Source: Sulfurimonadaceae bacterium (GTDB taxonomy: Bacteria; Campylobacterota; Campylobacteria; Campylobacterales; Sulfurimonadaceae). From it: 6,080 bases of DNA. Both the position numbers and the translations under genes were made by a program. The notes under the pieces were generated by a model. The model ran no database searches. It was not told the DNA's origin and saw only the letters and a program-made list of their open reading frames with translations. Of the stretch, positions 1 through 6,012 are shown in pieces (position 1 is the first letter of the stretch; every line of letters starts with the position of its first letter). The stretch is from assembly GCA_030610325.1 (NCBI GenBank), contig JAUWRZ010000139.1, forward strand, positions 1-6,080, in the 5' to 3' direction.

Positions 1-70
1 GCATGATCTCTTAACGGGAGATATCGTAGTTAAACGGACTTGTTCGTTTGGCGTCTTATATAGATGGTGA
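1..70. other. Window edge, unresolved flank downstream of the kinase gene
   Basis: Too short to assign. One plus-strand frame is open from position 2 and ends at a TGA at 68-70, one base before the kinase stop codon, so this could be the tail of a convergent plus-strand gene. The minus strand is also open in one frame. It has an ATG at 4-2 behind a poorly spaced purine stretch, so a third gene of the minus-strand operon could begin at the edge. A small hairpin lies at 32-49: arms AAACGGA and TTCGTTT, a CTTG loop, and one G-T pair on the plus strand. It has no T-run on either side, so it is at best a weak terminator for the kinase operon. I cannot choose between these readings. Confidence 0.25.
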
Positions 71-1303
71 CTAAAAGCAGATAGAGAAGTGGTGCATATC
101 GTCACGGTACTCGTAGGCCAGTTCGTAGCCATGGCGGGTCAGTATCTCATTGACGATGTAGAGTCCCAGTCCCATTCCCTCAAGACTGTGTTGGGAAGTG
201 TCACGTTGGTAGGCCCTCAGGTAGGTCGTGAAGTGCTCTTTAAAAGGTGTTCCTCTGTTGGAGATAGTAAGGCATTCGTCTTTAAAAGTGACCTGGATAG
301 GTTTGCTTGAAGCATATTTCAAGGCATTGTCGATGAGGTTTTTCAAGGCATATGCAAAGAGATTGAAATCGACAAGGATCATCTCTTCGTTAAGATGCTC
401 CTCTAGCTGTGTCCTATCGATCCCAAGCAGATCGATGGCCTGATCGAGGACATCGACTGCGGCGTAGGCACGGATATCGAGTTCGAGGTTTCTGGCGGTC
501 AGGGACTCTACACGGGCAAGGTCGTTGAGGTGTCCCTGCATCTGTTCGAAGAGATCACTCATCAGTGCTTTGTCTTTCGCATCGGTATCGAGTAGGTGGG
601 TGAGCAGTTTTCCCTTGCTGATAGGTGTCTTGAGCTCATGCATGACATTACGCATAAACAGGGAGCGGCTTCTTTGTAGGGACTCTATCTTCTGAACGCT
701 CTCATGAAAGGCATTGGCCACCTGAGCTACTTCATCACTTCCTTCGACTTTAGTGTCTATCTCCTGTTCACCTTCAGCAAAGCGGCGGATCTGCGAATGT
801 AGATGACGAAGTGGCTCGATGGAACCGGAGATATAGCGGTATAAGAAGATAAGTGCCACCAGTACCAGAGCAAAGGTGACAAAGATATAGATCATATAGG
901 GCGTCATCGGCTGATCACTGCGGTAGTAGTACATATCGTGCATCTTATAGGCGTAGAAGTAGTGTTTTTCATAGGTAAATATCTCTATGTTCCCTGATTG
1001 AAAAGTACGACGCAGGAGTGTGTCCTCTATTAAAGGCTTTCCCCGATCTCTGATGAGTCGCATCTGCTCACCACCGACAGGAGTCAGCTTATGTTCTTTA
1101 AGATAGCGTGTAAACGCTTCAGGGGTGGGTTTGGTCATAAAGAGCAGGTCGTAGAGCATCACTGCCCGGTGGACCTCATTGCGTTTATCGAGATAGACAG
1201 AGAGACTTATGGCCATCAGTGTCGCGGCTATGAGCATCAGTGCAGCGATAGCCCCGACGAGGCGGGCGGAGAAGATGATCGAGCGGGCTTTAAGCTTCCA
1301 CAA
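71..1303 (-). CDS. Two-component sensor histidine kinase, ArsS/RacS-like
   Basis: Inner-membrane sensor kinase of 410 residues, expected to autophosphorylate on histidine and pass the phosphate to the regulator encoded just upstream. Visible parts: membrane segment at about 12-35; periplasmic sensor region at about 36-134, rich in Tyr and His (H45, H71, H114, H122); second membrane segment at about 135-156; HAMP linker at about 157-208; dimerisation domain with the H box MHELKTP, catalytic H222; N box around N322 and N326 (NLIDNALKY); and G2 box GMGLGLYIV at 376-384. The G1 box is degenerate (SNRGTPF, 348-354, instead of DxGxG), which I recall as common in the short ArsS-type kinases of Campylobacterota. 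The start is TTG at 1303-1301. It has an AGGA ribosome binding site 7 nt upstream, and the next in-frame ATG is residue 23, inside the first membrane segment. The gene overlaps the regulator's 3' end by 14 bp. The signal sensed cannot be read from the sequence; ArsS of H. pylori responds to acid, but orthology is not established here. Confidence 0.93.
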   Translation of the reverse strand: MWKLKARSIIFSARLVGAIAALMLIAATLMAISLSVYLDKRNEVHRAVMLYDLLFMTKPTPEAFTRYLKEHKLTPVGGEQMRLIRDRGKPLIEDTLLRRTFQSGNIEIFTYEKHYFYAYKMHDMYYYRSDQPMTPYMIYIFVTFALVLVALIFLYRYISGSIEPLRHLHSQIRRFAEGEQEIDTKVEGSDEVAQVANAFHESVQKIESLQRSRSLFMRNVMHELKTPISKGKLLTHLLDTDAKDKALMSDLFEQMQGHLNDLARVESLTARNLELDIRAYAAVDVLDQAIDLLGIDRTQLEEHLNEEMILVDFNLFAYALKNLIDNALKYASSKPIQVTFKDECLTISNRGTPFKEHFTTYLRAYQRDTSQHSLEGMGLGLYIVNEILTRHGYELAYEYRDDMHHFSICF

Positions 1304-1967
1304 AACGGTATCCTATGCCGCGTACAGTCTGGATGAACGTGTCGTAATTGTTTGGGTCGAGTTTTTTACGGATCCGTCCGATCAGGATGTTGATACTTTC
1401 GACACCACTGTCAAAACGGTGTGAGTCGATGCTGTTGGCGATATCGGCGCGGCTGATAGTACGGTTGGGCTGTCTGAGTAAGAGCCTGAGTATCTGGTAC
1501 TCCGCCAGTGTCAGTCTCAGGATCTGATCATTAAAGTAGATCTGTGTCGAATCTTCGTCTATGCGGAAGTGGCTAGGTGACAGTGCTTCATCGATCACTT
1601 TACCCTGACGTCGAAGTACCGTATGGATACGTGCAAGCAGCTCTCTGGGGTCGTATGGTTTTGGAAGATAGTCATCCGCCCCGTTCTCCAGACCGGTCAA
1701 CTTGTCATCAAGATCGCTTCGTGCACTTGAGATGATGATATGGACGTCTGATGTCTCACGTATCTTGCGACAGAGTGTCAGACCATCCATCTCCGGTAGG
1801 GAGAGATCGAGGATGATAAGTTCAAAAGATTCCACAGCGAGCATGGCCATTGCCTGAGAAGGACGTGTCACATGGGCTACGAACATATCATGTTCTTTTA
1901 AAAAGCGCATCAGCAGTCCTGCCATCTGCTCATCGTCTTCTATTAGTAAAAGTCTTGTCTGTCTCAT
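1290..1967 (-). CDS. OmpR-family DNA-binding response regulator
   Basis: Cytoplasmic transcription regulator of 225 residues, the usual length for the OmpR/PhoB family. Receiver domain at about 4-118: acidic cluster E10-D11-D12, phospho-acceptor D54 (LDLSLPEMDG), switch residue S81 in place of the commoner Thr, and conserved K103 in the LPKPYD motif. After a short linker, a winged-helix DNA-binding domain occupies about 130-224, with the family signature LTLAEYQILRLL, a recognition region around VESINILIGRIRKKL, and the terminal wing TVRGIGYRF. The ATG at 1967-1965 is preceded by AAAGGG with a 6-nt spacer. It is the first gene of a two-gene operon with the sensor kinase, which overlaps its end, and it is transcribed divergently from pta. 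It resembles ArsR/RacR-type regulators of Campylobacterota. Its targets are unknown; the shared intergenic region makes its own operon and pta-ackA natural candidates (inference). Confidence 0.95.
   Translation of the reverse strand: MRQTRLLLIEDDEQMAGLLMRFLKEHDMFVAHVTRPSQAMAMLAVESFELIILDLSLPEMDGLTLCRKIRETSDVHIIISSARSDLDDKLTGLENGADDYLPKPYDPRELLARIHTVLRRQGKVIDEALSPSHFRIDEDSTQIYFNDQILRLTLAEYQILRLLLRQPNRTISRADIANSIDSHRFDSGVESINILIGRIRKKLDPNNYDTFIQTVRGIGYRFVEA
1311..1315 (-). promoter_or_regulatory. Ribosome binding site deciding the kinase TTG start
   Basis: On the minus strand this reads TAGGA, with seven bases between the AGGA core and the TTG at 1303-1301. It lies inside the last codons of the response-regulator gene, so ribosomes finishing the regulator are well placed to restart on the kinase. 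It is the main reason for preferring TTG over the later in-frame ATG. Confidence 0.6.
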
Positions 1968-1984
1968 GATGAACCCTTTGGCTG

Positions 1985-2013
1985 ATTGTAACGCATGTGC
2001 AAAAACGTTTCAT
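1985..2013 (-). promoter_or_regulatory. Weak candidate promoter for the regulator-kinase operon
   Basis: On the minus strand there is TACAAT at 1990-1985 (5 of 6 to the -10 consensus) and ATGAAA at 2013-2008 (4 of 6 to TTGACA), with a 17-nt spacer. Against it, transcription would start near 1978, on top of the ribosome binding site at 1979-1974, giving an almost leaderless message. A more upstream start in 2015-2060 is equally possible. Confidence 0.22.
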
Positions 2014-2070
2014 AAACCATAGTGGATGTGATGAAGTCATACTTATGATTAACAATTACTATTATTTTAC
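2003..2070. promoter_or_regulatory. Divergent control region: two dyads and an AT-rich tract
   Basis: The control region between the regulator and pta contains the perfect 8-bp palindrome AAACGTTT (2003-2010), the dyad TCATA-CT-TATGA with perfect 5-bp arms (2037-2048), and an AT-rich tract (2043-2069). In the tract ATTA recurs at 2048, 2055 and 2061, and two adjacent 7-bp units (ATTAACA, ATTACTA) look loosely repeated. OmpR-family regulators bind direct repeats, often upstream of the -35 position, and the tract lies about 25-50 bp upstream of the likely pta -10 box. Binding by the neighbouring regulator is inference; no consensus site is recognised. Confidence 0.25.
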
Positions 2071-2092
2071 GTGTAATGCATCAAGGATAGTG

Positions 2093-2098
2093 TAAAAT
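2093..2098 (+). promoter_or_regulatory. Candidate -10 box of the pta-ackA operon
   Basis: TAAAAT matches the -10 consensus at 5 of 6 positions. No convincing -35 box lies 15-19 bp upstream, where the sequence reads around ACGTGTAA. This is typical of Campylobacterota promoters, which rely on AT-rich upstream sequence, present here at 2043-2069. Transcription from about 2105 would give a leader of roughly 95 nt, most of it folded in the stem-loop at 2116-2183. Confidence 0.35.
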
Positions 2099-2115
2099 AG
2101 TACCAATATGGCTCT

Positions 2116-2183
2116 AGGAGTCTGTCGGGTCTGTCTGATCGAGGGACTTTTCAACCAATTGAGCACAGATCCGACAGGCTTCT
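2116..2183 (+). promoter_or_regulatory. Long stem-loop in the pta leader, next to the ribosome binding site
   Basis: Positions 2116-2134 pair with 2165-2183 as 19 uninterrupted base pairs. Sixteen are Watson-Crick; three (2118/2181, 2121/2178, 2129/2170) are G-U in plus-strand RNA. The core arms are CTGTCGGGTCTGT and ACAGATCCGACAG. The 30-nt loop holds a purine run GAGGGA (2141-2146) and a tiny secondary hairpin (TCAA/TTGA, 2151-2162). The stem ends four bases before the AAGGGA ribosome binding site of pta (2188-2193). No T-run follows in either direction, so it is not an ordinary intrinsic terminator. It may act on translation initiation or mRNA stability, or be a protein-binding or repeat element; I recognise no known riboswitch or RNA family. 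Confidence 0.6.
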
Positions 2184-2198
2184 TGATAAGGGATTGTG

Positions 2199-4295
2199 AT
2201 GAAAACAAAAAGTCTTTATATTGCTTCACTCGAACCGCGGACAGGTAGCCTGTTTGTGACCGTAGGGATGATGGAGCTCTTAAAGCGTAAGTTGAATAAG
2301 GTGGCGTTTTTTCGTCCGATCATCGAGAGTGGTGCCGAAGAGGATAAAGATATCCTCTTTATGCTTCAGCACTTCTCACTTGAGATGGAGTATGAGCAGG
2401 CGTATGGATATACGGTAGACGAAGTAGAGACGATGATAGCTAATGGCAAGACAAAGGCCATACTCGAGGCTTTGATCAAAAAGTTCAAAACGCTTGAGCG
2501 AGAGTATGACTTTGTCCTGTGTGAAGGTCTGCATCGCAGCAGTTTCACCTCAACGATCGATTTTGATATCAATCTTAGATTGACCAAAAACTTTGGCACT
2601 CCCTATATCAGCGTCATCAAGGGCAAGGACAAGAAGGCTAAAGAGATCTATGAAGAGTTGACTATTGAAGCGGAGTCTATAAAACGTGAGAACGTCATGC
2701 ATTTCGCCACCTTTGTCAACCGTCTTTCGGAGAAAGCGTGTAAAAGACTTCCAACGAGGGTCGACGAGAGTGATGTGAAGAGTGCGCCAGTCTATTTTCT
2801 CCCGGAGATCGAAGAGCTTGACAAGCCTACGGTGCAGGAGGTGATGGAGACGCTTGGGTGTACCTACATCCTGGGAAATACTGAGGATCTTGGACGTGTG
2901 GTATCGCAAAGTAAGATCGCAGCTATGACACTCGATAACTATCTTGGACGCATCGAAGAGGGAGACCTTGTCATCGTCCCTGGTGACCGTGCTGACATCA
3001 TCGTGGGTTCCCTTGCAGCGCTCTATTCGCTTGAGTTCCCGCATATCTCGGCTATCTTGCTGACGGGAGGTTTTGAGCCTAGTGAGAACATCACCCGTCT
3101 CTTCAAAGGTCTGAACTACTTCCCTGTCCCGATCTTAAGCATCGAGAGTGACACCTATACAACGTCGATGCGTGTCAATGAAGTCCCTTCGCAGATACGT
3201 CCACACAGTCATCGCAAGATCGCACTGGCTATGGGTCTGTTTAGTTCTCATGTCGATGTCGAGGAGATCGAGCGACAAATAGAGACTGCTGCTTCAGATA
3301 TCATCACTCCGACGATGTTTGAGTTTCAGCTCTTTGAACGTGCACGGGCAGACCGTAAGAAGATCGTCTTGCCTGAGAGCAGTGATGACAGGGTCTTACA
3401 GGCAACAGAGATCTTACTTCGCCGGGATGTCGTAGATATCGTCTTGCTTGGGGATGAGGAAGATATCGCGCACAGAAGTGCGATGCTGGGGCTTGATCTC
3501 AGCCTTGCGGAGATCATCGATCCGCTCAAGTCACCGCTGATGGACACCTATGCACAGACCTTTTATGAGTTGCGTAAAGAGAAGGGCTTGCTTATCGAAG
3601 GTGCACAAGATGCGATGACCCATGAGACCTATTTTGCTACTATGATGGTCTATGCAGGTTATGCAGACGGGATGGTCTCCGGGGCGATCCACACTACCGG
3701 AGACACCATTCGGCCTGCACTGCAGATCATCAAGACAAAACCAGATATCACCATCGTCTCAAGTGTCTTTTTGATGTGCATGGATACCCGGGTACTTGTC
3801 TATGGTGACTGTGCGGTCAACCAGGAGCCTAATGCGACGCAGCTTGCTGAGATCGCTATCTCTTCGGCTGAGACGGCCGAGACCTTTGGCATCGACAGCA
3901 AGATCGCGATGCTTTCGTACTCGACAGGGACCTCAGGGACAGGGGAGGATGTTGAAAAGGTGCGTGAAGCTACACGGATCGTCAAAGCGAAGCGTCCTGA
4001 TCTGTTGGTAGAAGGCCCCATCCAGTATGATGCGGCTATAGACCCTACAGTAGCCAGAAAAAAACTTCCGGGCAGTGACGTGGCCGGAAAAGCTACTGTC
4101 TTTATCTTCCCCGATCTAAATACAGGTAACAACACCTACAAAGCGGTCCAGCGATCTTCTGGGGCTATCGCGATAGGACCGGTACTTCAAGGCTTAAAAA
4201 AACCGGTAAACGACCTCAGTCGTGGCTGTCTGGTCGCTGATATCGTCAACACTGTGGCCATTACGGCTATTCAGGCGCAGGGGATAGAGAAATGA
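2199..4295 (+). CDS. pta: Phosphate acetyltransferase, long form
   Basis: Cytoplasmic enzyme converting acetyl-CoA and phosphate to acetyl phosphate and CoA, the first step of acetate formation; the reaction is reversible. It has 698 residues, close to the 714 of E. coli Pta. Three domains are visible: an N-terminal BioD-like P-loop domain (about 1-205) whose nucleotide loop lacks the usual lysine (EPRTGS), as in other long Ptas; a DRTGG domain (about 211-325, with GDRAD and LLTGGF); and the catalytic PTA_PTB domain (about 372-694). The catalytic domain carries VLPESSDDR, SGAIHTTGDTIRPALQ, the active-site SYSTGTSGTG at 573-582, VEGPIQYDAA, FPDLNTGNNTYKAVQR and DLSRG. The start chosen is ATG 2199, with AAGGGA 5 nt upstream. 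The GTG immediately before it (2196) is in frame but only 2 nt from that site. The stop overlaps the ackA start (ATGA, 4292-4295), so translation is probably coupled. Pta before ackA is the order I know from Campylobacter; E. coli has the reverse. Confidence 0.97.
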   Translation: MKTKSLYIASLEPRTGSLFVTVGMMELLKRKLNKVAFFRPIIESGAEEDKDILFMLQHFSLEMEYEQAYGYTVDEVETMIANGKTKAILEALIKKFKTLEREYDFVLCEGLHRSSFTSTIDFDINLRLTKNFGTPYISVIKGKDKKAKEIYEELTIEAESIKRENVMHFATFVNRLSEKACKRLPTRVDESDVKSAPVYFLPEIEELDKPTVQEVMETLGCTYILGNTEDLGRVVSQSKIAAMTLDNYLGRIEEGDLVIVPGDRADIIVGSLAALYSLEFPHISAILLTGGFEPSENITRLFKGLNYFPVPILSIESDTYTTSMRVNEVPSQIRPHSHRKIALAMGLFSSHVDVEEIERQIETAASDIITPTMFEFQLFERARADRKKIVLPESSDDRVLQATEILLRRDVVDIVLLGDEEDIAHRSAMLGLDLSLAEIIDPLKSPLMDTYAQTFYELRKEKGLLIEGAQDAMTHETYFATMMVYAGYADGMVSGAIHTTGDTIRPALQIIKTKPDITIVSSVFLMCMDTRVLVYGDCAVNQEPNATQLAEIAISSAETAETFGIDSKIAMLSYSTGTSGTGEDVEKVREATRIVKAKRPDLLVEGPIQYDAAIDPTVARKKLPGSDVAGKATVFIFPDLNTGNNTYKAVQRSSGAIAIGPVLQGLKKPVNDLSRGCLVADIVNTVAITAIQAQGIEK

Positions 4296-5494
4296 GGATC
4301 CTGGTCCTGAACTCAGGAAGCTCTTCAATAAAGTTCAAACTCTTTTCGATGCAGGACTCCAAGGTATTGGCTTCGGGACTGATAGAACAGATAGGTGAAG
4401 AGCAGGGAAGGGCTTCGCTGAAGGGAGGTGCTGGAGTCAAACTTGAACGTGAGGGAAAGATAGCTGATCATGGTGATGGCCTGAGTCTGATGCTGGCGAT
4501 GCTCTCCGAGGCAGCCCTCATCAATAGGCTTGATGAACTCGATGGTATAGGTCATCGGGTCGTCCATGGTGGAGAAGCGTTTCATGAGCCGACAGTGATC
4601 GATGCGGACGTGATGGCTGCTATTGAGAAGCTTTCGCCGTTGGCGCCGCTGCACAATCCGGCAAATCTGGCAGGAATACGTGTTGTTGTAGAGAAAGATC
4701 CGGAGCTGCCTCAGGTCGCTGTTTTTGATACGGCTTTTCATCAGAGCATACCAAAGTATGCCTATCTTTATGCGTTACCGTACCAGCTGTATGAACAAGA
4801 ACATGTAAGGCGTTACGGTTTTCATGGGACATCACATCACTATGTCGCGAAAGCGGCTGCAGCGTATCTTGAAAAGAGCTCTGAGTCACTAAATATGATC
4901 ACGCTTCATCTGGGTAATGGGGCGAGTGCCTGTGCCATCAGAGCAGGGGAGAGTGTCGATACTTCGATGGGCCTGACACCGCTTGAAGGCCTGATAATGG
5001 GAACACGCAGTGGTGATATCGATCCGGCTATCTTGTTCTATCTGGCTAGAGAGAAGGGGATCTCCATCGATGGACTTGATGCGTTGTTGAACAAACAAAG
5101 TGGGCTTAAAGGCATCTGTGGCAGTAACGATATGCGTGAGATCACTGATCGTGCCCAAGAGGGTGATGAGCGCTCCTTATTGGCTTTAGAGATGGTAAGT
5201 CATCGTCTTAAAAAGTATATCGGTGCCTATACGGCAGTATTGGGGCGTGTGGATGTCATCGTCTTCACCGGAGGGATAGGAGAGAACGCTGCAAGCCTAA
5301 GAGAAGAGAGCTGTGCCGGATTGGAAGAGGGACTGGGTATAGAGATCGACCCTGAGAAGAACCGTATGAGAAAGAGTGGAGTCTTTACAATAAGTACGGA
5401 GAGTAGTCGGGTCAAGGTCCTGGTCGTCCCGACTGATGAAGAGCTGGAGATCGCCCTTCAGACGGTCATGGCTATTTCGGCTGCTCACCGGTAA
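4292..5494 (+). CDS. ackA: Acetate kinase
   Basis: Cytoplasmic kinase converting acetyl phosphate and ADP to acetate and ATP (reversible). It completes the Pta-AckA route, giving substrate-level ATP or, in reverse, acetate activation. The 400-residue length is standard for the family. Visible motifs: N-terminal NSGSSSIKFK with N7; R89 in GHRVVHGGE; H121 in HNPANL; D146 in FDTAFHQSIP; H178 in YGFHGTSHHYV; phosphate loop HLGNGAS at 206-212; GTRSGDIDP with R239; FTGGIGENA at 325-333; and PTDEELEIA with E383/E384. These correspond to the known acetate kinase active-site Arg, His, Asp, Arg and Glu residues, so the enzyme looks intact. AGGGGA ends 7 nt before the ATG, inside the last pta codons, and start and stop overlap as ATGA. 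The last 23 bp overlap the convergent lipoprotein gene, and I see no intrinsic terminator immediately downstream. Confidence 0.98.
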   Translation: MRILVLNSGSSSIKFKLFSMQDSKVLASGLIEQIGEEQGRASLKGGAGVKLEREGKIADHGDGLSLMLAMLSEAALINRLDELDGIGHRVVHGGEAFHEPTVIDADVMAAIEKLSPLAPLHNPANLAGIRVVVEKDPELPQVAVFDTAFHQSIPKYAYLYALPYQLYEQEHVRRYGFHGTSHHYVAKAAAAYLEKSSESLNMITLHLGNGASACAIRAGESVDTSMGLTPLEGLIMGTRSGDIDPAILFYLAREKGISIDGLDALLNKQSGLKGICGSNDMREITDRAQEGDERSLLALEMVSHRLKKYIGAYTAVLGRVDVIVFTGGIGENAASLREESCAGLEEGLGIEIDPEKNRMRKSGVFTISTESSRVKVLVVPTDEELEIALQTVMAISAAHR

Positions 5495-5948
5495 GGGACA
5501 TCTCACCGGTCCGGTCGACATGGACAAGCGGTCGGAAACTTCCGGCGTCGAGTTTGACATGCAGGTCGTAGGTCACTTTGTCACTTTTATGCTTCATCAG
5601 GTCAGTGATAAGCCCCAGCCCGCCAAAGAGATCAGTACTTGCCTGTAGGGTGACATCACCCTCGCTGTAGGCTTCGATCACTGGCAGATCATTGGCGGCA
5701 CCAGTCAGGATGCGGTTGCCTTCGATATCTATGGTGTAGGCGATGCCTTTAAGCTCAAGTGCCTCACGGTTGGGATTGACGATGCGAAGTCCGATCTCAA
5801 AACGGGGAGCAAGGCCCTGTGATGGGACGATCTTGAAGGTGTTTATGCTGACAGCAGGGTCCTGGTAATCAGATGTCTGTAAGCCTGCACAGCCTGAAAA
5901 GAGGAGGATAGACGCTGCTGAGATGATCTGCAAGAGGTGTTTGAACAT
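5472..5948 (-). CDS. LEA type 2 family lipoprotein
   Basis: Predicted envelope lipoprotein of 158 residues. A signal peptide (MFKHLLQIISAASILLFSGC) ends in a lipobox with LFSG before Cys20. After the Cys comes Ala rather than Asp, which suggests outer-membrane sorting by the E. coli +2 rule. The mature part is one LEA_2/WHy-like beta-sandwich domain (about 34-150), recognised by a beta-strand, NPN at 58-60, then YTIDIEGNRI and a late VTYDLHVKLD strand. The biochemical role of bacterial members is poorly defined; an envelope or stress function is inference. I chose ATG 5948-5946 over the in-frame ATG at 5984. The internal one has AAGG 8 nt upstream and places the signal peptide at the N-terminus. 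The upstream one has no ribosome binding site and is embedded in the TATAAT -10 box. The gene is convergent with ackA and overlaps its 3' end by 23 bp; its tail TGEMSLTGEQPK comes from a short DNA direct repeat. Confidence 0.87.
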   Translation of the reverse strand: MFKHLLQIISAASILLFSGCAGLQTSDYQDPAVSINTFKIVPSQGLAPRFEIGLRIVNPNREALELKGIAYTIDIEGNRILTGAANDLPVIEAYSEGDVTLQASTDLFGGLGLITDLMKHKSDKVTYDLHVKLDAGSFRPLVHVDRTGEMSLTGEQPK

Positions 5949-5982
5949 GACTATAGCCTTGATGTGGTTTGATCTTTGCACC

Positions 5983-6012
5983 ATTATAGCAAACTGATGA
6001 CCGGCTTGTCGG
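5983..6012 (-). promoter_or_regulatory. Extended -10 promoter of the lipoprotein gene
   Basis: On the minus strand, TATAAT (5988-5983) is a perfect -10 box. TGC directly before it (5991-5989) makes the extended form TGnTATAAT. CCGACA (6012-6007) lies 18 nt upstream and matches the -35 consensus at its last four positions. Transcription would start near 5976, leaving a leader of about 28 nt containing AAGG (5960-5957) before the ATG at 5948. This is the clearest promoter in the window. Confidence 0.65.

Noticed and set aside
2116..2183. The pta leader stem read as a rho-independent terminator
   Set aside because: No T-run follows the stem on either strand, and it sits just before a good ribosome binding site and a strongly supported gene.
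2196..2198. GTG as the pta start codon
   Set aside because: It lies only 2 nt from the AAGGGA site, whereas the adjacent ATG at 2199 has a 5-nt spacer and is the better initiator.
2108..2248. A 46-codon plus-strand reading frame starting at ATG 2108, running through the leader hairpin and overlapping the pta start
   Set aside because: It has no ribosome binding site, lies within or next to the likely transcript start, and is short enough to be open by chance. A leader peptide cannot be excluded, but nothing supports it.
2550..3044. 164-residue open frame antisense to pta
   Set aside because: It lies wholly inside the pta gene, and its protein has no recognisable domain. It is a shadow of the real reading frame.
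4325..4741. 138-residue open frame antisense to ackA
   Set aside because: It is fully contained in ackA, which has all expected active-site motifs. The antisense product shows no family features.
5533..5544. CGGAA-AC-TTCCG inverted repeat as a terminator for ackA
   Set aside because: The arms are very short, there is no T-run, and it lies inside the lipoprotein coding sequence.
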